DNA from: Nemophila menziesii
Lineage: Eukaryota; Streptophyta; Magnoliopsida; Boraginales; Hydrophyllaceae
Length of the DNA stretch: 64,000 bases
Reading direction: 5' to 3'
NCBI GenBank assembly: GCA_029959085.1
Contig: JARWIR010000008.1
Coordinates: 16,168,001 to 16,232,000, forward strand
This document shows positions 32,394-43,679 of the stretch, piece by piece. A program made the position numbers and the translations under genes. The notes beneath the pieces are model-generated. The model did no database searches, was not told the DNA's origin, and saw only the letters and a list, made by a program, of their open reading frames with translations. The number at the start of each line of letters is the position of its first letter. Positions within the stretch are counted from its first letter, which is position 1.

Positions 32394-33539
32394 TGATATT
32401 CTATATGCGTCCTAGAAGGGGGGTTGAATAGGACTACGGAAATTAATCGGCTAATTAAATTCTAAGTAAATAAAATTAAAAGTTAATTTAAATCCTATTC
32501 TCTTTCTAAACTAAATGGACATGAGTTTGATAAATGAGCAATAGATAATAATCACCTAGATATTCATACAAGCATATTATCAAACAAATAGACTGCGGAA
32601 ATAAATAGTTTAGGGAAAGAGAATACTCAAGCATGTATAGTGGTTCGGTTTCCCTACTCCACTACCTAAGGTAGCCACCTTAGGATTTTCAAGCTTCTTT
32701 ACTAAGCTCCGTGTCTCTCTTAACCGGGGCGAGAACACAATACCCGTTTTACAACCTCTTCGATAATACGAAGGACAACCTCTTGTGTAATCCCAACACA
32801 AGGACAACCTCTTGTGTAATCACAACACAAGGACACCAAGTATAATCCCTATACTCACACACTCTCTTAATCTAACTATTACAAAGACTAGACTAAGAGG
32901 AAGAATCAAGTGTTTGAATGGTTTTACAATAGTGATGAACTCCTAAAGAGTGGATATGACTTTATAGCATAAAGAGAATGATTTTGACTATGATTAGCTT
33001 CTTGACACCTTCATGAATGATCACAATTAAGCCCCTAAGTGTTGGTGGATGAATGGTGTAGTTTGTGTCTTCAAAGAGCTTTAATTTATAGCTGAAATAA
33101 GCTTCCAACAGTCAAAAGGCTTCTATCTAACGGATCTATTTTAACTCCAACGGATATAAGCTTTGTCTTGTTCTAAAGTGCATAAAACCCTTTCTCGCGG
33201 TGTACCGCGGATATGGTGCGGTGTACCGCACTTCTCAACGTATGATATCAAAGCTTACTGACGGGCTACCTCATGCACCGTGTACTTGGCCCGCAACTGG
33301 TCCGGTGTACCGCACATTTACTTGCTTACTGTTCGGGCTAGCTATGCACCGCACCTTTGGTCCGTGGTACTGCGGTATACCGCAGGGGTGGTCCGGTGTA
33401 CCGCACCACTGTACTAATGAAGCTCAAGTTCATGAATAAAAGGTATTTAGTAAGTACAAATGTGATGCACTATTTGGGAGTAGTTTAAAACACGATTTGG
33501 CAAATATTAAAACAAGATTAAAAGAACGTTAGGCCAACA
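32394..33539 (-). repeat. Solo LTR 'G' (copia-type) with perfect target duplication
   Basis: The element starts TGATATTC and ends GGCCAACA on the plus strand (TGTTGGCC...GAATATCA on minus). CATCT flanks both sides (32389-32393 and 33540-33544). A TATAAATT box on the minus strand (33083-33090) sets the orientation. The block GGTTCGGTTTCCCTACTCC at 32642-32660 is shared with LTRs 'H' and 'I'. Tandem GACAACCTCTTGTGTAATC repeats occur at about 32772-32830. The U3 region holds an array of GGTGTACCGCAC motifs. Confidence 0.9.
33195..33410 (-). promoter_or_regulatory. Array of CGGTGTACCGCAC motifs in the LTR 'G' U3
   Basis: GGTGTACCGCGG, GCGGTGTACCGCAC, CCGGTGTACCGCAC, GCACCGCACC, GCGGTATACCGCAG and CCGGTGTACCGCACC occur within about 215 bp. 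The core is nearly palindromic (GCGGTATACCGC). On the minus strand the array lies roughly 105-320 bp upstream of the TATA-like box, where LTR enhancers are usually found. A binding role is inferred from place and repetition only. Confidence 0.55.
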
Positions 33540-34565
33540 CATCTCAACTTCCAAATTCTTCCCCATTGAATTTCTCTCTCGCGCTCACAAGTATATGTCA
33601 TTCATCTCATTTAACCATGAAAGTACATCCCGCTCCTTATTGTTCAACGACGTAGTTTCCATCGCGATTATCTAGAGCTTATGCGGAGGTAATATATCTT
33701 GGAATCAGTTTCCCAATCCAAAGTCCCATCGTCCCTTACATAGTTTCTAACCTTATCATGTCGACTACCACTCCCAATCTCTGATAACGCCCATTCCACC
33801 AACGTTTCATCACCTATCAAAACATCCAACCAGTATGAGATGCTAACCCCATTGCATATCGCCCACCGGGATCCTCGTCTAATTACGACAATACCTTCCG
33901 CGATGGCACGACAAACTTGTGAATTTAATGGTCTGGCTGTGTATTGGAGATAACTCTTCTTAAATTAATTCTGGAGAAGCGCAAACACCCACAACACCGT
34001 GTTATCATGTATCGCCTTCCTCCCAAGTTTACCAAGAAGCTCCATGTTCATGTCCACAGTCTTACAAAATCTCAGACCTCCATGATTATTTGGGACATAT
34101 ATTCTTTCCCAAGAGACCCAACTAATTTTCCTTTGTTCTTCGAATGAGCCCCAAATGAAGTCTCTAACTATTCGATCTATTTCATCACAAACGTACCTGG
34201 TAACACCTTCACTTGCATTATATAATACTGGCATCGCGCACATGACTGACTACGCAAGAGTAATCTGGCCCTCTAAAGAGAGGGTATTCCCCTTCCATCC
34301 TGCCAGTTACCCCTTAAATCGTTAATCATGTCCCCATAAAACTCCTTTGGTCTTCTCCAAGAAAGAATTAGGACCCCAAAATACTTCCACAAACCCTCAC
34401 TATGATAATATCCACTTCAGCTCGTGATACTTTCCGCGATGTCCAAATCCACATTTCTGGAAAACTATATCAACAACTTCTCCTTGTTAATGAACTGACC
34501 CGCGTTCAGGCATAACAAGTCGAGTGATTCTTGCACAAGATCAAAATTTTGATTAGACACTTCCA

Positions 34566-34690
34566 AAAATAGGATAAGACAAGAAATAAGAAAATAGAGA
34601 AATATGAATAAAAAATATAATTAATTAACTAAATACACCTAAAATGATGTCTTCGTCCTAGATTATTATATCACAAATAGGGAGAGATCA
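34566..34690 (-). repeat. LTR 'F': 5' fragment of a TGATGTCTCC-family LTR
   Basis: Read on the minus strand it begins TGATCTCTCC, has TGTGATATAATAATCTAGG, then GAAGACATCATTTTAGG, matching the opening of LTRs A, B, C and E. After about 125 bp the LTR stops and LINE sequence resumes, so it is a truncated copy. Confidence 0.65.
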
Positions 34691-35750
34691 CCTAACCATA
34701 AAAAACCTGACCCTCCACCCAAGGCTTTCTCGTAGTCCTCCCCGCTAGTGAACCGCACCATAAATATCCAAACACAATATCAACTTATTCAATGTACGCT
34801 TTCGGCATCCATATTTGATTTAACTTATCAAGAAAATATTTATAACCTACATTGTGGCCTAATAACCTGACACCCCTTTGTCTCTTTTTTCCAATGTTCT
34901 TATGAGTTGGGGAAACGTCATATCGTCCACCGGGGTGTCATCCACCATATGGAATTGCTCCTCGCCTAACTCCTTGGATCCAACCACCATACTTGGCATT
35001 GGCTTAACCCTATCTTATCTAGCTTGGCTACCTTCCCCGGGTATGGCTTCCTTGTAAGATCTCATGTTACCTTCCCCATCCTCTAGCGATGTGAACTCAA
35101 TTGTCCCCTTGTTCAGATTATTTTGTTATGTGTCCCCCTCCTTACAAGGCACAATCTCTTCCCCCACATTAGTCAACGAAAGGAATTCCCTATAAAACAT
35201 ATATGTAGTGGCTGCCGTGATTGACTCCCTCGAACTGAATGATGGGACATTACCTATTTTGGTTATTTCTGGCGCTACAGTCTCTTCCGCTACCGTCCAC
35301 CATTCTCGCCACTCCTAGTTACCTCTTCATTGAAAATTGGATTCACTATCATCAACGTGTCCGAGCCGTGTTCCTTTCCTTCCTCAGATGAGTTAGTCGG
35401 TTGTTGATCGGAAGCCTAATGCCATCAATCAAGTCTAATTGAATCAACTCCGCCTCTCGTACGTTGCTCTTCTACCAGAGATATACACAAGCGAGCGTTT
35501 AGAGGCCATTTGTTTTCTTCGATTCTCACCCCCAACGGTCCAGCCACCACATGTCTCTTCTCTGCTAATTGATCAACCCTATGTGAGTAAGATTTGTTCC
35601 TCTTTGTCGATGGCGAGAGAAGAGACGGTAGAAACACTTCCTCTTCCGTTCCAAAAACTCCAAAAGTTTCAGTTGGCACTCCGAAATACATACCTTTTTG
35701 GTGACTTGTTGGTGTCTTTCCTATTACAAATTTTTAAATAAATGCATTCT

Positions 35751-36195
35751 ACGGGATGACTGTTGATTTAGTTTAACGAGTGTCGCTGCACCTATAAATA
35801 TATGGCAATAAAAAATTTATTTGATTCATCAAGCTTTATAACATCATAACAATAAAAACGATAAAAAAAAAAAGATTCAACAACGTTAAGAGTTTAGAAA
35901 AATCTAAAAAATTTGAACGTCTTAATAACATGATAACTGTTGTATTTTAGAAATTGAAGTCAATTAACATAAATCAATTATACACTATGTAAATATTTAA
36001 AAGATATCGAATTCAATCCAATCCAAGACTCAATAACTACCTTTGGATTTTTTGTTTTATCTTTTCTTCAAAGGTTTCTGGTTTTACAAATTATTTTAAC
36101 AGATTTAACTTTTTAAAAGACACCCTTTTGTCACAATATCATTACTCATTTATAAGACTCTAAATTAATTGTATACGATTAATTGGGAAAGAAAC
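35751..36195. other. Spacer, nothing recognised
   Basis: AT-rich sequence between the LINE and a SINE-like repeat; no coding or repeat feature was seen. Confidence 0.4.
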
Positions 36196-36330
36196 GGGAC
36201 AAATAAGAAATGAAAGGTAAAAACCACAAGAAATCATTTTGATTCTAATAAGATTCGATCCCAAAAACCTTTTGTCTCTACAAAGTAATCTAACTACTAG
36301 ACCAACTATCGATTTTTTTTATTTGTTTTT
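36196..36330 (-). repeat. SINE-like repeat, minus strand
   Basis: On the minus strand, ATAGTTGGTCTAGTAGTTAG resembles an A box and GGGATCGAATCTTATTAG a B box at normal spacing. The downstream part is T/C-rich. A tRNA-derived SINE is the best fit; family unknown. Confidence 0.5.
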
Positions 36331-36505
36331 CAATATCGCCATTTTATCGTCTTCATTAAAAGATATATTAAAACTAAATCCCATTGGAGACGGATATATC
36401 AACAAAAGATTCCATATCCTCAATTTTTATCTTTTAATATACACAATAAAATATAGAGCCAATTGTTGATTGATGCCTATTAAAAAACTTATTTAGAAAA
36501 AGGTG

Positions 36506-37105
36506 CCTAGGAAAAAATATTTATTGAAAACAGCCCCTTTATAATTAACAATTAAAAAATAAGAAAAAAACTAATAAACACACGCGCGCGTCCGTGAAAT
36601 TTTTTTAAAATCGTCATAACTAATTCAAAAAAAATCAAAAAAATCAAAAAAAATTATATTTGGATAAATCAAATTAATATTTACGTCTATGATTTTTTTC
36701 GGAATTTTCTGAATTTTTCGATTTTTTTTTATTTTTTTAATTTTTTTTTCGAATTTCGTGTTTGAAACATGGAATTTCATGTTTAAAACATGGAATTTCA
36801 TGTTTATTTCACGGTTTAAAACATGGAATTCCATGTTTAAAACATGGAATTCCGTGTCTGCGAAAAAAAAATTAAAAAAATTCGAAAAAATTCAAAAAAT
36901 TTAAAAAAAATCAAAAAAATTCATAGACGTAAATATTAATTAGATTTATTCAAAAATATTTTTTTTTTAATTTTCTGATTTTTTTTGAATTAGTTATGAC
37001 GATTTTAAAAAAATTTCACGGACGCGCGCATGTGATGGAATTAATAAAGGTATAGAAAATATAAAGGGGATGTTTTCTATAAATAATTATTTCATTAGGC
37101 ATTTT
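36506..37105. mobile_element. 600-bp palindromic element with CpG-ended modules
   Basis: The arms are inverted copies: left GAAAACAGCCCCTTTATA...CGCGCGTCCGTGAAATTTTT...ATATTTACGTCTATGA, right the complement with GAAAACATCCCCTTTATA and GCGCGCGTCCGTGAAATTTT. Arms are about 200 bp each, long A/T runs included. The centre holds a 21-bp repeat array (36760-36855). The right end is about 300 bp from the stop codon of the FEI-like gene (its 3' side). No coding sequence. Confidence 0.75.
36760..36855. repeat. Four 21-bp units containing AAAACATGGAATTYCAT
   Basis: Units start at 36760, 36781, 36814 and 36835; a 12-bp partial unit (36802-36813) splits them two and two. Each contains ATGGAATTYCAT, itself a palindrome (ATGGAATTCCAT in units 3 and 4). 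They form the centre of the larger palindrome. Confidence 0.85.
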
Positions 37106-37409
37106 TTTATAAATAAGATTATTGAAGGCATAAAAAAATAATTAGAGAGTTTAAGGAGGATGTTTTCAACAATAACCCCTAAAATATAAAGCGTTACAAG
37201 TATAATAAGACAAAAAAAATTAAAATACGAATACGAATATAATTTATGTGCTAGTCTGATATCGAATTGTAACAAAACAAGAATCCCAACAAAATCACAA
37301 AATAGCGGAAAATCCCTTATCAATAAACCAGACGAAAAATGAATAAAAAGAATTTTATAATCATATAATCCCAAAACCCATAATTACCCATTTTCTAGCA
37401 CAAAACTTG

Positions 37410-39995
37410 TCAATCAGAACCAGAATCATAAAAATCACTAGGACAAGGTGTCATAACCTCAGATTCAAGTGTTTGTACCACTCTATGCATAGTGGGCCGA
37501 TCCTCCGGGCCCGAAGATACACATTGTATAGCAAGTGAAATCAATGTATCAAGTGTTTCAATCTGAACTCCTTCACACTTCACATCAATTATCTCCCTTT
37601 CTCGATTCTCCGTCACTAAAAAATTCAACCACCCAACAATATTAAGCCCCTTTTCAATAAACGATGAATCCGTAGGTCTTTTTCCACTCATAATTTCAAG
37701 CATTAGTACACCAAAACTATACACATCACTCTTCTCTGTAGCTCTCCCACTATGCATATACTCTGTCAAAAAATTTTAAAAAAAAAAAGAATATTATAAA
37801 ACAAAAGCTTTAAATATTTAATAAACAAGTCCCTTACCTGGAGCTAAATATCCAAAAGTACCCGCTACAATTGTAGTAATATGAGATTCCTCATCATGTA
37901 ACAATTTAGCTAATCCAAAATCCGAAACTCGAGCTTCAAAATTCCCATCAAGTAAAATATTACTAGATTTAATATCACGATGTATTATTCTAGGTGAACA
38001 ATCATGATGTAAATACGCAACTCCTTTTGCAGCTCCTACAATGATATTTACTCGTGCATCCCAATCTAATTGCTCCGAGTTTTCTACTTCAAAAAAAAAA
38101 ATAGTATACTAAATATTTAATTTTTATTAAAGAATAAAAATTATAACTTACCATGAAGAACTTCATCTAAGCTACCACCAGGTAAATAATCATAAATTAA
38201 TAATTTAGCAGTAGGTGAATTACAATATCCTCGTAAATTAACAAGATATCTATGTTTAATAGATCCGAGAATTTCGAGTTCACGTTCGAAAAAATGATTA
38301 AAGCCTTCATTAACATTAACAATTCTTTTTAAAGCGAAAATATTTCCATCATCCATTGAGAACTTGTAAACAGTTCCAAATCCTCCTGAACCAATGACAT
38401 GTTCTTCGTTTAAAGTCTCGAGTTTCTTTATAACTTCTTTAGATGAGTATGGTAAGTCTCCGTGAAAAATTACGATTGATGCCCCTGAATATATTTGAGT
38501 TTTTTAAGTTTTGTAGTGGAGAAAGATTGAATTAAGTTTTTTTTTTTTTTTTTTTACTTACCTGTGCGAATATCTACTGCGAGACTTTTTGTGTCGGTTT
38601 TTCCGAGTTTTTTGTAGAGGAAACAGCCCCAGAAACACATTAGTGCTATGAAAAGTAATGCTCCTATTGTAGCTGAAGCACTTATAAGTAATCTCGCTGA
38701 ATATTTCTTTTTTTCTGTTACAATAATTATAGTTTAGTCCCTTATTATGAACAAAATAGAATTGTGTTTTTTTACCTGAAACAGATGATTGTGAATTTAT
38801 CGTGGAACCGTTTTTATTACATTCAATATTGATTTGTTTGCCACATAATTCACGGTTTCCAAGAAAACTGTCAGATAAAATCATTAAATCAACAAAATTA
38901 AAAAATATGAATTTACTAAACAATCAGATTAAACTACTTACGAGTCATTCGAAAAGGTGGCGAGAACACCATCTGATGGAATTGTACCAACTAAGAAATT
39001 AGTTGACACGTTGCTGTAAATAATCAAGAAAATTATACGAATGTTAGAAAATAATTTTGAATTATTTAAAAATGAGTTAAGAATTACGATACTTACAGAA
39101 GATGAAGCTTATCTAATTTTCCCAGTGATGATGGTATGTTTCCGCTAAGAGAATTGCTTGAAAGATCCCTATATTAAAAAAAAAATAACAATTTAACTTT
39201 GATTCAAGAATTTAATTTCTTCTTTAAAAAACTTACAGGGATTGTAGCTTTGTTAAGTTTCCTAGTTCATTAGGAATCGATCCGCTTAAATAGTTACCTT
39301 GCAAAAATCTGTTATACGGAATATTTGTTTGTTATATGTAAGTTTTAAATAACATATTGGGAAAATAGTGAGTTAATGGTTTACTTACAGTGATTGTAAC
39401 TCTGTACAGTTTCCTAATTCTGGAGGTATTTCTCCATATAAATTGTTATCATGAAGGGCTCTATAAAAAAATTATAGTTATGCTTAAATTTAAAAAATTT
39501 ATTAACAAGAGAAGTATATTATATACATACAAAAATTGTAACTGGTCTAGCTTTCCAATATTTGATGATAAAGATCCACTTAACTTGTGATTAGATAGGC
39601 TCCTGGAAAAAGATAAACATTATTCCATACATATATACATACATATACATGTATATGATACAAAAGAAGAAAAGTTTACTCACAAAGATGTAACTCTCTT
39701 GGTTTTAGCATCGCAATTTACTCCTTTCCATTTGCATGGATCAGGATCTTCAGGTCTCCATTGAAGAATAACACCGTCTGAACTAGTAATCGCTTGCCTA
39801 AAGTTTACAAGGGCTTCACCTGTAATTTTAACATTATATTTAAAACATGATTATTTTTTTTTTATAACAACAAAATGTTATAATGTTATGACATAGATAT
39901 AAAAACATACCATCAGGACTGAGACATATGACTTTGTTAGTGAGAGTGAGGTAAAAAATTAATGGCCACCAAACATTTAAACTGTACAAGCCCAT
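37410..39995 (-). CDS. FEI: FEI1/FEI2-like LRR receptor kinase (12 exons, complete)
   Basis: Exons in transcription order: 39911-39995, 39684-39819, 39531-39602, 39389-39460, 39237-39308, 39097-39168, 38942-39013, 38776-38867, 38562-38714, 38152-38484, 37838-38083, 37410-37762. All borders are GT-AG and the frame is 585 codons plus TGA; Arabidopsis FEI proteins are close to 590. Residues 1-24 are a signal peptide, followed by [14 protein letters not shown] and the LRRNT cysteine pair ([11 protein letters not shown]). Five 72-nt exons encode 24-residue LRRs. A membrane segment lies near 233-257 ([20 protein letters not shown]). The kinase has GSGGFGTVY (about 307-315), FALKRI with Lys near 328, HRDIKSSN (Asp about 423) and DFG (about 441), so it looks catalytically competent. 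It ends [17 protein letters not shown]. In Arabidopsis FEI1/FEI2 act at the plasma membrane in cell-wall synthesis and root growth, linked to SOS5 and ACC. Orthology is judged from recalled sequence; which FEI paralogue is unclear. Confidence 0.95.
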
Positions 39996-40560
39996 GGTGG
40001 TGGCTCCGATCAACATATATCATCTGAGGCACCACGCTGTAAGTTCGTTCTTTTGGACATGTAGTTGATGATGACACCAGGTTGCGCCACGTGTACAAAC
40101 CTATAATAAATAAAAGTACAGTGCGTAATTACTACTTGCTCTTATAATCTAATTAAAAGTTAAATTAACTTATTTCCTTTGTTTATAGACTCAGATTCTT
40201 CAATAAATTATAGTTCATCAAACCTAGATTGTACACACTCCGAAGCCCAATGTACAACCATTTTCAATATATATAATCTCTTCAATTCATTCGTAACATT
40301 ACGTTCAAGGAAAATTAAACTTGAAATAAATAAATAAAAAGAGATGTTTTTGATACACCATAAGATATAACTGTTAGCAAATTCATCTAATCAGATAACT
40401 GTATATATTATATGAATTAAATATATAAATTATATAAAAAACAATAAAATATCACCTGGTTGATTTAAGAAGCAGATTCGATCTGGAGCAGAGTGAGGGT
40501 AAGCTACTTTGTGTCAATCTGTGTGGAGAGGGAGAGATAGAAAGAGAGGAGAAAGATGAG
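39996..40560 (-). other. Probable 5' UTR with intron of the FEI-like gene
   Basis: Upstream of the ATG, a leader exon 39996-40100 begins at an acceptor (TTATAG, complement of 40101-40106). A donor-like CCAG/GTGATA is at 40451-40459. A pyrimidine-rich leader exon would span about 40456-40560 (CTTTCTCCTCTCTTTCTATC and similar). A CACGTG G-box lies at 40088-40093. The exon structure is predicted from splice signals only. Confidence 0.45.
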
Positions 40561-40594
40561 CTGTTAAGCTGTTAGTGTACTAGTGGCACTAGTA

Positions 40595-40630
40595 ACTATT
40601 ATACTAGCATTACGTATTACATATATTTTT
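40595..40630 (-). promoter_or_regulatory. TATA-like boxes of the FEI-like gene
   Basis: On the minus strand AATATATG (about 40618-40626) and TATAATAG (about 40598-40605) precede the pyrimidine-rich leader by some 40-60 bp. Which one is used cannot be told from sequence. Confidence 0.3.
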
Positions 40631-40879
40631 AATATTTGAGTACAAATTAGTGACGGATATATATCTAATTAGATCACGGTAATAGATTTGAAGGCAAACA
40701 ACCAATGGGATTTTCGTACGTGGTGATCTTGTTTTATTTGATGTCTTTTTTCCTATTTTATTCTGTTTTATTTGATGTTTTTTTTCCTATTTTATAGAAA
40801 TCACAATTTTAGGAAATGGGTATCAAAAAATAGAATATACATGGATATTTTGTAAACAATATAGAAGAAAAAAAATAAA

Positions 40880-40978
40880 AACCAGTTAGGGTTAGCTCAA
40901 CTGGCTAGAGTCTTGGTTATCTTTTTAGATGGTATTAAATTCAATGATAGCTCTCCCGTGTAAAAAAAAAAAAAAAGA
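40880..40978 (+). repeat. SINE-like repeat, copy 2
   Basis: GGTTAGCTCAACTGGCTAGA and GTCTTGGTTATC match the head of the repeat at 6946 base for base in most positions. It ends CTCTCCCGTG followed by a run of about 15 A, a SINE-type tail. Confidence 0.6.
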
Positions 40979-43679
40979 TAAAAGTTAAGAAGAGAAAATG
41001 TAATCTTTAATTTTCAAACTTAATCTATTATAATGACTTATTTTTTATAATTCAGTGTTTCACTTGATATATATTTGTAAGTAATGAATAAAAAAATTAT
41101 AATTTTGATATTTTGAATATTTAATAATAATATCATAAATTATTCATAACAGTCACTCTTACCATGTGTACACATTAGGATTAATAATTTGTTATTTCCC
41201 CAAATCGAAAAGACATTTTGAACATTATACTCATTAGAGAGTGAAATCTAAATATATATTGAAAATTATCTACTGAAATAGCAATCATCTTAAGTAATGA
41301 CTCAAAATATACTATGTATTCTACCAAGCATTATCTTTATAAATACAATGTTAAATTTTGAATCTGAACAATAATTTTTTTTGTTCGAAACTGACAATAA
41401 ACAATAATGTAATGACCGACTCTCGTCAATTACAACAGAATAAGGTGTAAACTATACGATCTCGTACACCATCGTGCACCCACATAAACACAGTACATAG
41501 GTTTACAAAATGTGATATGGGCATTTACAAACAAACAATACTATTGTACAAACAAACAAAAAATCTCCTATTTTGTCAACCAATAAATCAAATGTTGGTT
41601 TTCTTATGCTTTTGATATTCAGTATATTGACAATATGAGATCTTCCGCCTACGTTATGCTCGGATCAAGTTTTTTATATTATCGATTACACATACACAAA
41701 AACAACATATATCCTATTTATCGCTTAAAAATAATTAACAAATTTTTCTTATCAAATAATATCAAATGAAAATAATTAGTAGATTGAATATGAATTACAA
41801 AATTACACACCTGCTTGTGATAATATTCTTTTCTTTGAGCTGGTGAACGGTATCTCGGAACTCTGATGTGTTTTTCTTGTTGTTCTTTCACGTTATATAC
41901 CAAAAAATAGGTTTTATTTGAAAGGCCCATTAACAAATAAAGTGATTTTCGCGTTTGTTAAAAAAAATCACTCAAGATGGTTTCAGGCCCAATAAACGCA
42001 ATTTTAAGACTATTACCAATCACCCTATTTTTTTTTTTCAAAAGTAATTTTATTCATTTAAAAGTGCTTTTAATTGGAAAAAATCGATCCGAATCGGGCT
42101 CTACATTTTTTCTTGGAAGGCATAACACTTATTCAATTTGTCTCTCTAAAACTTTACCAGAAAAACTCATTGGAAAAAATCATGGTGAAGGAAAAAAAGT
42201 ACAGAATATCGATATATTCTCCCCTTTATAAAGACATTTAACATTTTTGATATTGTAATTATATTTGTGGGCTTTTAACTCAAATATTATTGTTGGTAAA
42301 GATTTAGTGAACTAATATGCTGGAATTGCACTTAGGTATATTCGTGCAACGTCAATAAATATCATTGGCTTGACATGAGAGAAGTATATTATTCTCTTTG
42401 TGGTAATATATATATATATATTTGATCTTCCTTATTAAAGACTACTAGCAATATTTCAGTGAAGGAAAAAGAATACAACACACAAATATCGCATCCCCCT
42501 TATTATGACAACAATTATTCTAAAACATCTTTATATATTTAAGACACTTGTCTCTTGTATTTTAAACAAATTATGTTCTTCAAGACCCTTTTATGCTTCA
42601 GGAACTTTTCGATCTTTGAGAACTTAATATTTTAGCCGCTCTAAGTATTTCGAGCACCTATCGTGCGAAACTTTTGTGCTTGGTCACCTGTCATGTATCA
42701 GGCACCTATGGTGCTTTAATAACCTATTGTGTTAGTCAAGAACTTTAATATTTGTATAATCATCATGATATTGTATCAATAACATGAGAATAGGGATGTC
42801 TCCCCAAAATTAACCACCGATAGACAATAACTCCCCCCCCCCCCCCGAACACAGCTTACAACTTTCATCGTACTGTGCTCTCCAAAGAGCAATTCTTCTC
42901 AAAATCTCACTCAAAAGGTGTTGAGTTGGAATCCCATTCTAACTAAGGATTCTTGTGGTTCCAGAGGATCCAGTTTGAAAAAGATATTCTTTTTTCAACA
43001 AACTTTAACTTGTACAAAATACCGCTAGTCATTTCTAGATCCATGTGAATTCCTCTTTATAGTTTTTAACCGGGCTCATATCATATTTGTTACTGAAAAA
43101 TGCACTAGGATTAGGTATATCAAACCAAAAAAAGGAGTCTCACTATGTGGACGGGAAAATTGATATAGAATTTACCCCCGAACCGAAGAACTGATGACAA
43201 AAGGTTGCTTTCTTTATCCACGATTGGAAAATATCGATTGGATCTATTGAAATGCCCTTTTTCTTTCAGTTTTCTGTTCTACTTGAAATGATTTCTGCGA
43301 GTAGGTTTCCGCAAGAACCTTTATGATATTGTCAGATTTTAGATTTTAAAAATTTATTATGATCATTTAGATTCTTGTCGACATATTTCACTGATTTGTG
43401 ATTTAGAATCCTTATAATATATTTCAAGCGTTATAGTAAATAAAAATATATTAATTCCATTATTCGTTTCATGGTTTCATATATTTTCAATAAATAAATA
43501 ATTTACATGGACTTTCTTTATTTAGGTACCTTAGTATCTTCAGGGCTCGTAATATCCTTTAGGAGTAATGCACATGCTAACATTAGTTGGCTCAACAATT
43601 TATGTTTTATTATATGGATGTGCACGTTCCATCATTTTTCTTTTACCATTTTATTATTTACGCATGAGATTACTCTTTT
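40979..43679. other. Spacer, nothing recognised
   Basis: AT-rich sequence with a C-run at 42835-42846. Short frames (41718-41936 minus, 41977-42231 plus) have no domain or family resemblance. Around 43120-43330 the base composition is less AT-rich, but I could not link it to a known element or to organelle DNA. Confidence 0.4.

Larger units (their letters stand above)
31900..35750 (-). pseudogene. Decayed LINE, interrupted twice by LTR sequence
   Basis: Minus-strand order: 35425-35691 and on to about 34700 holds ORF1-like or 5' sequence without a firm domain. About 34440-34560 has FDLVQESLDLLCLNAGQFIN, an RT block after the catalytic motif. Then 33965-34243 carries GVTRYVCDEIDRIVRDFIWG, SWVSWERIYVPNNHGGLRF and LGKLG, the RT thumb/connection region. 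Finally 32024-32371 carries a zf-RVT domain (RLATCQNLLKRKMDVSGMC, CKLCGISEESAFHMFWGC). Stops are frequent and the YADD core was not found. Solo LTR 'G' (32394-33539) and LTR piece 'F' (34566-34690) sit inside it. The 3' limit is approximate. Confidence 0.75.

Noticed and set aside
40885..40960. tRNA gene
   Set aside because: A and B boxes are visible, but the arms do not form a cloverleaf and a poly(A) tail follows; SINE-like repeat instead. The same applies to 6946, 7526 and 36196.
43120..43330. Organelle DNA insertion
   Set aside because: Composition differs from surroundings, but no plastid or mitochondrial gene could be read.
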